64,000 nucleotides of DNA, from contig JAWPGT010000007.1 in NCBI GenBank assembly GCA_034638255.1, positions 957,666-1,021,665 on the forward strand. The letters are read 5' to 3'. Origin of the DNA: Coprinus comatus (Eukaryota > Basidiomycota > Agaricomycetes > Agaricales > Agaricaceae). Shown in pieces: positions 47,432-59,975 of this stretch. Positions within the stretch are counted from its first letter, which is position 1. Every line of letters begins with the position of its first letter. The position numbers and the translations under genes are program-made. Under the pieces are notes generated by a model. It worked only from the letters and a program-made list of their open reading frames with translations, made no database searches and was not told the origin of the DNA.

Positions 47432-50400
47432 TTACACCCGTCGCCTACGACCCCCTTTCCCCCATCTCTCTACTAGAAACCCTGTCAGGAATTCATAGAT
47501 CTCCCGGAATGCCCCCCTTCGATTAATACCATGATCACTACAAATATGCAAGTCAGTGATGCGTTGAAGCGGCCGAGGCCCTGGCCTATGAGCTCGCTTC
47601 TGGCCCCTCTAGCCAATCACAGGCGAGCCACTCGAGTCTCATAGGCCAGCTCCTCTCAACGAATAGAAACTGTAGTAGTACACCCACCTGTCAGTGAACA
47701 TCCTAAACCTGAAATTCCTTACGTGGGCTGCTGTGAACATGTCCAATAAATGTGCAGTATTTGCGTAGTGGACATTGTCATCCCCGCTTCCGTGTGCTAA
47801 AAGGAAGTCGGTATCGTGGAAGCCAGTGACATTCGATATCGATGCATTCACATAACCGCCTGGATTAAGGGAAGGTAGATTCATGTAACGCTCGGTGTAT
47901 ATAGAATCTATACGAACGGGAGTCAGTAAAATGAATCTTCACTGCTGATGACACCTTACCATATAACCTCCAACTAGTAACGGGCTGAAAATAGAATTGA
48001 TGAGTATCCGTTCTTTCGACAGTTATTATGCCTCAGTATCGCGAGATTGAGATTTTTAAGCCAACAGCAACAGACGCAACAGCAATCGTACCGCAATCGA
48101 CCATGATCATATATGATTCAGGAACATCTATCTCAGGGACTCAGAACCATCGTTTGTTGCCAACGAACGGTTTCGTCGGAACAGCCTCATCCAAACGGTC
48201 TAGGCCGGGAACCGAGTGGACAGGTTATGAGTCGAGCTGTGCTCGTGATTCAAAACAACAGACCAATGGATAGCTGCCCGGTCAACCAATGCGACACATC
48301 TATACGAGCCGAGCCGACAACATGCGATCAGCATTGCGTGCTCAAGAATGGGCCCAGTTCTTTTGTTGAGGCCGGATAAGGGAAGCCAATGAGATTCCAC
48401 TATTATTTCGGCTTTTCCTATTGGCAGCACTCAAGCCCTCTCGAGCCAATGAAATCCTTTAGAGTTAACCCAACCAGACTTTAATCCGGTGACCGGTACG
48501 CTTGTGGATGTGTCCACAGAGAAAAAAGAATTTAATAAAACGTCCAGAACTCACCGCAACAGCCATTGCAAGCGAATGAATACCTGCATTTGCTTCGACA
48601 ACTTTGGAGCTCATAAACCCGCCGTATGACTGACATGATTAAGATAAGTAATTTCCGAATAGAAAAATATAATTACCACATACCCAACCCCAGATGCCAA
48701 TCCGCTTGGAATCAATATACTTTTTCGCAGCCCAAACCCTATATGGATAGGAAGGTCAGACACTAGCAATTCTTTTGACATAAAATTAGACAGTGTGCGG
48801 TGTAGGAGGGGTTAAAATGCTTGATTTAAGCACGTCCGCCAAAAAGCCGGTGCAAAAATGAAGGGATGGTGATACTTCTAGACAGTCCGTTTCAATTTGA
48901 AACGCGTGGTAACTTGCCTACAAAGTATCCTGGTAACCCTGTCTTTGTAGTGTGAAATGCCAGTTCTGAGATCTGATCCTAGAACAAGTCCAGTAGTATC
49001 AAATCTTTGTTCATAGGCAGAACTGATGACCCGCTTCAAAGTGAACATAACAAAGGACTAACTTAGCTGCAGCAATTTGATCGATTGTTTCCCAATATCC
49101 AAGATTGCTTTTGACGGGGTTTCTCAACTTGCGACCCTTGAACCCAGTGCCTCGACCATCGACGAGGACAACAATGTATTCCAGACCACAAGCAAGATAA
49201 TCATTCCAACCACGATTATATCTGAGATCGACCATTTGAGAAAACGGACCACCATATCTGCGCGTCAAGTATTAGTTAGCATATGGGTGGGTCTGGGTCC
49301 GTTAGGATAAGGTAATAATAATAAACCGGGTGGTTGGCACTTGTGCACATAGAAGTAAAAGGCAACGTGGCACCAGAAATCGGATAGAGAAGACGATGAA
49401 GGAGTTATAGCATATGATAGATCACCCTAGACCCATCTAGACCTATCCCACTGTGCTTGGGGAATGAAACTCGTGGCTATAGTAGGCAGTCATTGGCTCA
49501 GCGTATTTTTGGTGGAAGACCAACTCAAAAATGAGCCGTGGAATGACGCATAGCGGTCACAAGGGTCCTTATGGGGTTAATTGCCACCCATGGCACTTGG
49601 ACAAAAAGCAATCAATGACTTCTGTGACGAAGTGAACTTACACATGGAAGAGAACAGCGTATTTCGTTCGTCCGGAGTCATCCATCTTCGGTGGACGGAT
49701 CTCTTTAACGTTCAAGTCTAACTACCGCATTAGAAGCAATTCACAAAGTAACTCCATCAAACTCACCATATCCATCACTATCAATAACGGAGTGGATAAC
49801 GGTTGGCGCCTCATATTCTCTAGTGACATTTTGCAAACGTTCATTAGAAGTAAGTATATACTCGAAGCCTAAGCTCTGAGCTTAGTCGGTAATCGTTGTA
49901 GTACAAGAGTATATGCATACCAGTGTCGTTCGTGTTGATAACCTTCTGCCACGGAACGGTGGGCCCGTTATAACTCAACACATAGAATCCAGCTTGCGGT
50001 GAGAAATCGGCTGCGTAAGATGATGGCTTGGTAACATCAGTCAAAGGTATTGGTTCCTCTGCCTTTGATGAACCGTTAGCTGGAAGTGAAACAGAGAAGA
50101 TATGTCGTTCAATCGACGAAGGATTCGCTGCTTCGAAATACACCAGGCCTTTCTTGATGTCAATGCCCTTGATGCCACTTGTGACCTCCCACTTTCCAGA
50201 CGTGAGGAAGCGCGGCGTTTTAGAGTTTACGGGGCTAAAGAGGGCAATGTGGTTATAGCCTTCGGGTGTGGGTACAATGTCCAAATATCCGGCGGATTCT
50301 GCGAGGTTCAACTCAGCCGGAAGGGGGTATACATTTTGGTTCTAAAGTAATGAGTTGAGTCTAGGCTTCATGAAAACATCGTCAGAACTAATGGACCCAC

Positions 50401-52023
50401 ATTATCAATCCATCCATCATCACCCTCCTCACCAGCCGTGCCCATCTTTCGAACGACGGTGCCGCGAGTTCTCGCGTCTCGGTTCATTTCGTCAAGGTCA
50501 AATAAGACAGTACTTCCATCATCAGCATTACGATTCACTTCCTTGACGAGTAGGGTCGCGTTTGCAACCCATGCAACCTCAAGAATGATACTGTCGTTCA
50601 CAGGCTTGCGTTGTTCCCAATCGAGAGTTAGGGTAGCTTGTTCTAGAGACAATGTGGAGGTTGAAGGCGCGGCCATGACGCTACCAAGATAACGTCCGAG
50701 GTCGAAAACATGAACAGAAACAAGAGGATTGTTATAACCAGGTTTGGGGTATTTCATAACAACTTCTTCGGTATATGGTATAACAGCATTCGAGTCGTCG
50801 GTTGGATTATAGATGGGGAAAGAGAACTCGGGAACTTCGGTCTCATCGAAAGCTAGGAAAGCAAGTTTATTTGAATCGGGGGACCACCAAAGAGCGTAAT
50901 CCGCAGAAAAGATTTCTTCTTCGTAGACCCAGTCAGGAACACCATGGAATAGAGATGCATTTCCTGAGGATGTCACCCGAATAGCAGGAGTATCTTGGCT
51001 ACAAAAAAGCAGAAGTAAGTCCTATGCTAAATTAGATTGTGTCAAAAATGAAACTTACGCGACATCAGGTAAGACGTAGAGATCATTTTCGATCACGTAT
51101 GCTACGGCACTGCCAATAGGAGCCCATGTGGCGTATGCGGTTTTCGATGGGTTGGTAGGAGGAATAATAGGCCATGTTGTCTTGTGTTCAATATTGTGCA
51201 CATAGTAATTACCGAAATTTGACCACCTCCATTGCTAGAGTTATTACCCAATTAGATACGAACAACGGGACGAGCTTCATACAAACCTTTCTGTAGTCGG
51301 CCTTTAGTAACAGATGCGTCATATCCGGTGAAAGTTGCCATTGATAAAAATACAAAGCTTGTCCATTTTCCTGAGATGGAAATGAGTAACGGTACGTGTG
51401 GCACGAAAAGTGACGCATACATCCTTGATATCACTAGTAGCAACTAGATTCTTGGTTGTGTTGGTCTTCAGGTCGACAAGCTTGATGTAACCCTGTTCCT
51501 GAATTGAAAAGACACCGTCGCCAGCTGGACACAGCTTTAGCTCGTATCACCAGGCATATGTGAAGTATCCAAACCTTCTGGGACCCAACGAAGACCGGCC
51601 CTTTGAACGGTGAAGGTTCCATTGAAAGCGTGTTCCATTGTAATCTTCCTTTCTCCAGGAGCATGGTATACAGTTCCACCTGCATATGAGTATGCAGAAA
51701 TAATTCCAACAAGCGCAGCAAACGTGACAAGTCCAGACAAAACATAGAGCATAAACCTCAAGGTTGTAGCACGCTAAGCGAGTATCAATAAGATAGACTT
51801 GTGCTTGTAGCAAAGAACATACGCTCTTTATCTGGGAGGCCTTTGACCTTCGCGTCCCATTATCACCGAGCTCAGCAAAGCCCGGCGACGACGAGCCCTG
51901 CTTCTGGAGTAGGGCATCCTCCTCCTCGTGTAGGTGGTCAGGGTCATCGTAGAAAGATTTCGGGGACTTGGGAGAAGCATTATCTTCGTCCTCAGATATA
52001 CGACTATAAGAGTCCGAAGGCAT
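47432..52023 (-). CDS. Membrane dipeptidyl aminopeptidase (DPP IV / Ste13-Dap2 type)
   Basis: Starts MPSDSYSRISEDEDNASPKS, a short acidic cytoplasmic tail, then one membrane anchor (RFMLYVLSGLVTFAALVGII), so type II topology. The lumenal propeller includes GLRWVPEAGDGVFSIQEQGY and ADYALWWSPDSNKLAFLAFD. The hydrolase domain has VYGGPFSQMVDLRYNRGWND, VVLVDGRGTGFKGR, the nucleophile WGW|SYGGFMSSK (Ser at about 48626, split by an intron), Asp in HGSGDDNVHYANTAHLLD, and His in FTDSDHGINRRGAFREIYEF. The triad is complete. Enzymes of this family remove X-Pro/X-Ala dipeptides in Golgi or vacuole, for example in pheromone maturation. Ends VERWGKGGRRRRV. Four introns in the hydrolase half are unusually large (150, 324, 384, 570 bp). 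Confidence 0.93.
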
Positions 52024-52143
52024 TTGTGGACTCCGCAGTGGATGGTGGCCTGTGGGGAAGAAGAAGTGGCTGTGACAGGTTGCACACAACCCTTACGTCC
52101 TACCACCGTCACCGTATGGCTCCAGCTCGCTGACGACACCATT
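52024..52143. promoter_or_regulatory. Shared promoter of the peptidase and SYS1
   Basis: 120 bp separate divergent start codons of two secretory-pathway membrane proteins. A CCAAT-like or TATA element is not obvious. Shared control is inference from spacing. Confidence 0.4.
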
Positions 52144-52964
52144 ATGCCACTTCAATCCAAGAGCACCACCAACAGGAACTGGGATCCTGTCCTTCTCATA
52201 TCCCAGGTCTGCATTTCTCGGCCACACCAAGCTTGGTCACACTCTGACCCACTGAACAGATAGTCTCGATGCAAAGTCTACATTATCTCACATTATCTCT
52301 CTTTGTGGTGCCCCTTCTTAATCTCTTCGCGGAGCAATCGTCCTTAGCATATGAAGGCGGTGCTGCCAGTGTAGGCGAGTAGGCACATCTTGGGGTGTGG
52401 AGCTCACATTTATATATTCCCGTTTTAGGCATGGTCATGGACTGGCGTGAAATGGCCGGAAAGCCAACAATACGTGGTATAAATGGTACATCCTACGGTT
52501 ATGCATGGAGTGGAGGCAAGAAGGTTGGGCTCGGGTGGAAAAATGACCAATTGAGTGGTCGAACGGATCCAGTGAGAGCATGGATAATTGCAATATGTTG
52601 GCTCGTTGCATGTGGTGCTGAGTGAGCGGTCGACCATTCGGATGCGTTGCAGAAAGAATAATTAACCCCCCCCTCTAGTATATATTATCTCTACATTCTC
52701 GTCCGCCGTCCTCGACTGATACTTGACTTTGCGTTGACCCTCATTCTCAATCACCTCGTCTTAACAATCTACTACTCTGCATCAATACCAACTTCACTTT
52801 TCTTCTGGATTACAATGTTTGGGGGCACTGCATTGACAGTAATTGTGGCCGAGCAACTCTGTGTCAAACGCGAGATGCAGGAAGGTCTAAGTGTTTTGCC
52901 TGTACGGCCAGATGAAGCATCTGACGAGATGGAATTGGGCGCCCTGTTACAATCAAGGGATTAG
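52144..52964 (+). CDS. SYS1: SYS1 Golgi membrane protein
   Basis: Exon 1 MPLQSKSTTNRNWDPVLLIS carries the family RWDPVLI-like start, then after an intron QIVSMQSLHYLTLSLFVVPL and LLNLFAEQSSLAYEGGAA. A middle exon gives GMVMDWREMAGKPTIRG. The last exon gives YYLYILVRRPRLILDFALTL, NHLVLTIYYSASIPTSLFFW and TALTVIVAEQLCVKREM, the C-terminal SYS1 signature, then a short acidic tail. Four membrane helices are expected. In yeast, Sys1 is the Golgi receptor for Arl3 and helps recruit Arl1/golgins. The intron after the middle exon is long (roughly 52480-52670) and its boundaries are approximate. Stop 52962-52964. Confidence 0.9.
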
Positions 52965-53077
52965 CTCTCTGATTTTCATGAACTTGTATGTAAGCCTGGC
53001 TTCTGATAATATATACTCATAGTGACGAGGTACTGATACCTTCCAAAGTTTATTTCACGTTGTATTACGACAATTTA

Positions 53078-53281
53078 TTATTCTAGAAGTTTCTCGTGTG
53101 GTCTTTGATTCATGATTGTAAGCAATGTAATTGGTGATGCTCCGGGTATCATACCCAAGGATCGCACAGCTACCTTTTTCTGCTTATCATGAATAGAGAT
53201 TGCGCCGTTCAGATTCCCTGCGTTCCAGGACAATATGACGAACCCTAAGTACTGGTAATCAATATCCATATCTTGTAAGTA
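53078..53281 (-). pseudogene. Possible gene fragment of unknown family
   Basis: A minus-strand frame reads DYQYLGFVILSWNAGNLNGA then ISIHDKQKKVAVRSLGMIP and ends QRPHEKLLE. Its residue composition is protein-like, but I find no start, flanking exons or known family. A decayed copy of the same DNA seems to lie about 1.8 kb to the right. Could equally be chance. Confidence 0.2.
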
Positions 53282-56200
53282 ACAGCATTGTTGATTGATG
53301 TGGTCGTCGGACTTTCATCAACCCCAAGTGTTGTTGAAATGTTGGACACTCTACGAAGTCATCACCCCAAAAATCTATGGGGATAAGTGTTCATCTCCCA
53401 GACTCCATAGAATTTAGAAACAGACACTATGCTATCACAATCGGATTATGTATGTTGTCATCCAACTAATAACTAGTGTATAAGCATTACTCCGTACTAC
53501 TCTCGTCACAATTATAATACTTATGCGGATATCAGGGACTTAATCTCATATTTATACCTATACCTAGTATGATGTGATGGTGCCTTTCGGTCTATACACG
53601 ATATACTTATACTCAATAACTGCGTCTCCAACCATCCTTGGAAATAAAAGTTCCTTCAAGATATGGTTTAACATCCTCCCTAATACTCCTAGAGATACCG
53701 ACCCAAGTTGAGTAGAGGTGATGATTGGGTTTGGGACTCAGGCTCAGCAGGCAAGATAGTGGATAAAGCCACATTGTGAATAAATTGTTACATAAATCAA
53801 CTATTACATCTATGTTAGAGACCATATATGAGGGAGGTTTTATCGGATATGGGATTTAACATAAACCGTCTAAGACTGGAGTATTAATTGGTGTTGGACG
53901 AGAAATCCCTTGCAGAAGTTGATAAGTACATTATTAAAAGGGATGAATGCTTCTAGTACGGTAGTAAGTGCATAAGGTTTAAAGTCTGGATCCAAAAGAA
54001 AAAGAAAAAGTACGAACAATATCACCTGGACTAATTACTGGCACTTTTAATTCTCAACCATTCGAGTGTTTCAACAGGAAGCGTTTTCTTGATGTGTTAG
54101 AATAGGACAAGAAGAATCATATTAGGAGGAGGAGGAGAAAGTCTCGTCATAAATGTGTATCCTTTCGTTTGGAAACTTGAGATTGGCGTTGAACGGATGG
54201 ATATTTTCTAGCGCCGGTAAAATGTACTGCATATCTCTGAAACAAATACTATGACCGTATAACTACAAATACAGTCCACTGCCTATTATTGTCTTGACAT
54301 CTGAGTACATCAAAAGGCTGACTCTCTACTACCCGGACCAGTGCATCCAAGAAAAATGAGGGTCAAAAAAGACCTCGAAAACATGGACAATGAATATGAG
54401 CATAATAAAAAACGAATCTTATAATACAACGGACTAATATTATTTATTTATTTTAAACCCCTCAGAAATATTTGATATTGCCAAGGTCGAGAAAGCGTTC
54501 CGGATTGGGGCCTAACCTTCTATCTCAAACACTTGAGCTCACTGAAGTACCGACGGTTGGACCTCTGGACCTATGGAATATCAAGAGAGAGATTGATGCC
54601 AATTATAAGTATAAAGGGGTAATCGAGTTTGAAGGCGTATAACCGCCACATATTTTACACGCCTCACATAACGATAGAGAGACTGTTCCCAACTTGCTTG
54701 AATTTTCATGAACTTGCATGTGAGTTGGGCTTCCTACCCTTACCCACACAAAACTGAAACTAGCCAAAGCCGGCGTATCATAGGAATCATCATTCCAGAC
54801 ACGCTATAGTATTATTAAACTCTATAAGACACTGTGTGATGTAGTTTCGGATGTAGTGAGTGCTATTAGCCTATTACTACCTCACTCATGTATAATATAA
54901 GTATCACACCATACTTTTTCCGTTCATCCTAAATAGAACTTTCGAAGAATCATGATCTTGTGCTTGAATGGTGTCTTCTACTAGCTTCTACTTCTCCGTG
55001 AGTACAGGTGATTAGAGCTGTTCAGATTCCCTGATGTTATATGTTGTTCCTTTCATCCAGAACATTATGATATCGACGTAGTGACAACTGAATGGATATA
55101 TACTGGCAATCTACATTCAACTCCTGGGAACCTCTGACATGTACTAATGCTATGGTAGTAGTGATTAATATATGAATCATGATTAATGAGGGCTTCTCCA
55201 ACCCCAGATAATGTTGTTAAACACTTTATGGATTACAAGTATGACCTCTGACACAATAGCAGTCAGAAAGGACACTATGGTAATCGAGTTTGCGTAATCC
55301 ACCTGCAATCCTCCGAGAATCAAACTCATGATTATGTTTGACTTAACCCTTGCAAGGGTAATAAATCTCTTACCGAGTCGGATAAATGATGTAGAGTAGA
55401 ACATACTACAGAGGCATGCTAGTACATGCGAGTGATAACCTATCTCCTCATCACACATTACGCCGCGTGCAACTGGTTTTGCTGAGACCTCGGGATCCTT
55501 ATCCGGTATATTGTGTTATGATGGAAAGATTACTCTAGGGTTTCACTTTCACTTGAAGCTTTGAAGCTAGTTTGACGTATTATATGATCGTGATTCGCGG
55601 CAACCGGAGATTATTTATTTTCATGGGATTTTGATTTTATTCAAAAAAAGCTGTTCAAAGTCTGATGAAGAAATCAAGTTTCCTAGTCTGTCTATTAGGA
55701 GTGTCAGCAAGAATCAGAGCCACTAATATTGCCAACACCCAGATTCACATCACTTACTCCACAATAGAACTTGTGTCATGCTGAGTATCCATATGCGGGA
55801 CTGTTGTTTCTTGATATATATTTCTGCTAATGTACATGTACATCCGAATCTTCGTGGGTTTTGATGGCCCATATGGCTTGGTAGCCTGATATATTGCTAA
55901 CAGCACCGTGTATGTAACATTGAAACTACAAATTAATCATGGATCTAAGTCCTCGGACTCTGTGATGTGGTTATTTCCGCTTATGGGCTCGCAAGTGATT
56001 TATTGAAGGCGGTTAGTCCTGGTTAGTCGCGTAATGAGTCGAGGTCCAGGTGGGGCCGAATTAGTATTGTGGACTCGAGTATAGAAGTGTGGATCCGTCA
56101 TCGTCCCTTTATGAAAACGCGACAATGTGCTGCACGCATTATTTTTACTTTAACTTTTACATTAAATGGACATTCTTTTTAGAAATGGCATGCAGTATGA

Positions 56201-56598
56201 AAGATCGGGGGTAAATCGGCTCAGAGTAATTAGAGTTTTTCTTGTTAACTATTCGTAAAGAAGTATCTCTTATACATATATAGTACCTTTGTGGTCACTA
56301 GAGCTTTTGCGAGCTGTTTGCAAGCGCGAGCGTGTTGTAGAGGCTTGTAAAGAGGGTATGACGTAAGCAAAGAGATACCATATTTGTTTTAGACCCTAGA
56401 TATTTGTTTCTAAGAAAAACATACCGCCGGTTGCACGTTGTCTCGTCCGATCAGAAATTGTCATTGGTATAATTGGTCGTTTTCAGCAATTATAATAAGG
56501 ACCACACTCACATCTTTGCTCAGAAATCCTAAACGCCACAGAAGTTTTGGGGAATCTCGTTCAAGCAGAAAAAGAAAGCATTATGAACAAACTGATGC

Positions 56599-56602
<4 letters not shown>

Positions 56603-56629
<27 letters not shown>
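56603..56629 (+). repeat. Poly(T) tract of 27 nt
   Basis: An uninterrupted run of 27 T, the longest homopolymer in the window. On the minus strand it is a poly(A) that would follow about 270 bp of mixed-composition sequence (56631-56900), as expected for a retrotransposed transcript or SINE-like element. No target-site duplication was identified. Confidence 0.9.
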
Positions 56630-57041
56630 GTAAGGGCTACCTTTGATATTGTTCTGAGGATCCAGGGATGAGCAGCATGGTATCTCACAAGGCCGAAGAG
56701 TACCTGTAGTGGCGTACAGGATCGAGTGTTAAGAGGTGTTAGGCTGGTGTTAGGACAGATTAAAGGGAATAATATAAACCACCCCTGCCGCCAAGGTGAG
56801 TCAGGAGTTAACTTGGACCTGGTGCTGTGGTAGACTTCTTTGGAGGTATGCACACGGAGGAGACTGTGTAGTGGGTATGGATCCTAGGTATCTTGATGGG
56901 ATTCCTATAAGATATAATTATATGACCTGACCTGTATCACATCGCAGTTCTATTTGGGGAAGGATCTCTGTGGGCGCCAAACTGCGGGAGACCCTCCCGG
57001 ACTCCTACCCTGGCTTCCGACCACATGAGGCCCTACCAGTC

Positions 57042-57059
57042 CATAAAAGGCCAACGCGT
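57042..57059 (+). promoter_or_regulatory. TATA-like and MCB-like elements before the BCS1-like gene
   Basis: ATAAAAG at about 57042-57048 and ACGCGT at 57054-57059 lie 40-56 bp before the ATG, followed by a pyrimidine tract (57063-57083) typical of fungal core promoters. Confidence 0.4.
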
Positions 57060-57097
57060 AACCTTCTTTCTCTTTCTTCCTCTATTGCATCTCCATC

Positions 57098-59975
57098 ATG
57101 TATGCCCTCAAGAATCTCTTGTCGCCGTTGAGCATGGGAACAGGTGCCATCCAGGATACCCTCGTATGTCCTCCTCTCATTATATCAAATCTCTCTCTTA
57201 CACTGTGCGCCAGAAACTCGTTGTCATTGGAGGTACTGTGGAGACGGCTCGAAGAGTGTCCATGTCCGCTTGGAATGGCTTTGTTGACTGTGAGCCTCGT
57301 TTTATGCTCTTCCTGACCTCTGTGCCAATAATACCACACAGCGTTCTTTTTAACTGCCCATTTCAGTCAAGAAGACTACCCCTACGACTGGTTCGTCTCT
57401 TATGTTGCGCATATATCCAACTTTCTTACCTCTGCTATACAGGATAATGCATTGGCTGGCCAAGGTGACTATCATTCAAAGTAAATGCTACTCAGCTGAC
57501 ATAATACCAGCAACCTGCTTGGGGACGAAGCAGGGAGTTCGATATTACTACTCGTGCGCTTACCCGTAATGGTATGACACAGGTAACGTCGGGCGATATT
57601 GAAGAAGGAGAGGAAGAGGAAGAGACCCTCGTGCATGGGAAAAAGAAAAGAAAGGTCACTTTCATTCCAAGTTTAGGTGGGTAATTACAATCCACACTTG
57701 CGGTTGGGTTAATGGTAGCTTTCATTACAGATACTACTCATACAATCTATTACCGTGGCCATTGGCTCAGAGTATGTTCTGATACGCGTTTTCTAAACCA
57801 CATTCTATATTAATGTGACATGTGAAGATAACAAGGACAAAACGTTACCCCGACTATGGAGGATATTCGCTCAAAATTAGGTGCGTTGATATACTGTTGT
57901 ATAGCTCAATCACTGATTCAAATTCGCAGTGTGGTGGCTCGCAACAATGATATCCTAAAAAAACTTGTCCTAGAGGCGAAGAAAGAGTATGAGAAAGATG
58001 CGGAGCACCGAGTGCATATATTTCTCGCTGACACGTAAGTCATTTGCATCAAATAAGTTGTTATTTTATTTAAGGGCTAGAAATAGATCATATGGAATCT
58101 GGCGATGGAATGGCGCTCGGCAAAAACGTCCGATGACCTCGATTGTCTTACAGCCCGGTGTTAAGGATATGCTCCTTGCGGATTGCAAAGATTTCCTGGC
58201 TTCAGAAGAATGGTAGGTGTCAGCCACATTGGCCCACTTAATGTTGCTGATTGCTATAATGCATATAGGTATGCCGAAAGGGGTATGTAAACAGCATCAA
58301 TACTTGTGATCGCGACTGCTAACTGCGCCCGAAGGAATTCCTTTCCGAAGGGGATACTTATTGCACGGTGTTCCAGGAAGGTATGTACGCTTAAGGGACG
58401 GTCAAAGCTTATTACTAACTGGGGTTCTTTTGGGGTAGCGGTAAAACTTCGCTTATCCATTCACTTGCTGGAGAGCTCGGCTTGGACATCTATGTTGTCT
58501 CGCTCTCTTCTAAAGGGTAAATATTGCTTTCCAAGCTTGAAATTGTAACCATATTGACAGGAAATTAGTATGAGTGATAATATGTTGACGACTTTAATGG
58601 GGCACGTACCCTCGAGGTGGGTTTCTATAAATTGCTTTCGTACGATCGGTACCGACTCCATCGCTTAGATGTATACTCCTTTTGGAGGACTTGGATGCGG
58701 CCTTTACACGTTCTGTCAGCCGAGATTCTACGTCAACCGGTGCACCCACTGTTCCTACCTCCTCAAGCAAAGCTAGCAAGGACAGTGATAATGGGTCGAC
58801 CTTGAGCTTGAGTGGGTTGTTGAATAGTTTGGATGGTGTTGCAGCTGCGGAGGGAAGGTAGGTCGGCCGCCTTTTTACTGCTTCCGACTGCTAATTCGAT
58901 GCTATCAAGGCTTCTCTTTGCCACCACTAACCACATTGAGCGGCTAGATCCTGCTTTGAGTCGTCCAGGTCGTATGGACGTTTGGATCAACTTCACCCAC
59001 GCCACCAAATGGCAAGCAGAAGGATTGTTCAAGTGTTTCTTCCCTTGCAAACGGTCTCCCGAAGTGTCAACATCCGATTCTCCGAACGATCAGGATGCTT
59101 CACAGAAGAATCTTCCTTTACCCAAACGCAAGACACACACAGTCCCAATGCTTACCGAAGAGGAAATTGGAGATCTTGCCAAGAAGTTTGCTGATTGCAT
59201 TCCGGAGGACGAACTGAGTGTGAGTGATTCTTCACGTACCTTTTTGAAATCGTGCATCTCAATACACGGTACATGCAGGTTGCCAGTCTACAAGGGTACC
59301 TTCTCAAGAACAAGACCCGTCCTCGGGAGTGCGTCGAAGAAGTAGCAGCATGGGTTGTACAGGAGCGTGAGACGAGAGAGAAGTTGAAGAAGGAGAAGGC
59401 AGAGGTGGGTCGATTATCAATGTGTCCACATTTCATTTAAACTAATCTGCTGTTAGCTCAAGGCCAAAGAGGAGGCCGAGGAAAAGGCCAAGAAAGAGGT
59501 GTGTGTGGACCCGTGATCAATGAAATCCTTAATTAACCTAAAATATAGAAGGAGGAAAAGGAGGCGAAAGAGGTGATTTGAAAAATTAGTCCTGTTCTCA
59601 ACATTTTACTAATGAGTTTATTTTAGAAAGCCAAAGAGGACAAGGAAATTAAGGAGGTAAAGCACGAACGAGATGTTTATTGACTCTTTAACTTATTATT
59701 GACAGAAGGAAAAACGCTCAAAAGGCAAGAAGCGGGCGGAACCTGCGAAAAGTGAATCTACAACAACTACAACGGACCCTAAAGAGTCCTCAAGTAGCAA
59801 CTCTTCTGAAAATGAAGCAAGCACCGGCGCCGATGCGGATTCGGAAGAGAGTATCACATCAGAAGAGGAAACGGACAAATCGGCTCAAGAGCCAGCCGCC
59901 ACCAAAGAGAAATGGGTTGCTGTTAAAGGACAGTCTGCAGGTACACAGACTACTCCTGAAGAAACAGCCTCCTGA
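57098..59975 (+). CDS. BCS1-like mitochondrial AAA ATPase with K/E-rich tail
   Basis: Starts MYALKNLLSPLSMGTGAIQD. The BCS1 N-terminal domain follows: FFLTAHFSQEDYPYDWIMHW, QPAWGRSREFDITTRAL, TIYYRGHWLRITRTKRYPDY. AAA core: LHGVPGS|GKTSLIHSLAGEL (Walker A, split by an intron), LLLEDLDAAFTR (Walker B) and LLFATTNHIERLDPALSRPG. Yeast Bcs1 translocates the Rieske protein across the inner membrane for complex III; basidiomycetes carry many BCS1-like paralogues, so I do not name it BCS1. The C-terminus is an unusual ~150-residue K/E then Ser/Glu-rich tail encoded partly by micro-exons (59457-59498, 59549-59572, 59627-59656). Another micro-exon of 14 nt is 58269-58282. Stop 59973-59975 after EETAS. 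Confidence 0.9.

Larger units (their letters stand above)
52965..57097. other. 4-kb gene-poor AT-rich region
   Basis: The largest stretch without a supported gene. No open frame exceeds 95 codons. Collinear weak repeats link 52970-53340 with 54700-55215 (see findings). A 27-nt T run is at 56603-56629. The frame at 55183-55458 (-) is hydrophobic but unrecognised. The last ~100 bp hold the BCS1-like gene promoter. Confidence 0.5.

Noticed and set aside
48028..48379. Overlapping + strand frames of 81 and 88 codons inside a peptidase intron
   Set aside because: No domain, and they lie inside the 570-bp intron bounded by good splice signals; kept only as part of the large-intron finding.
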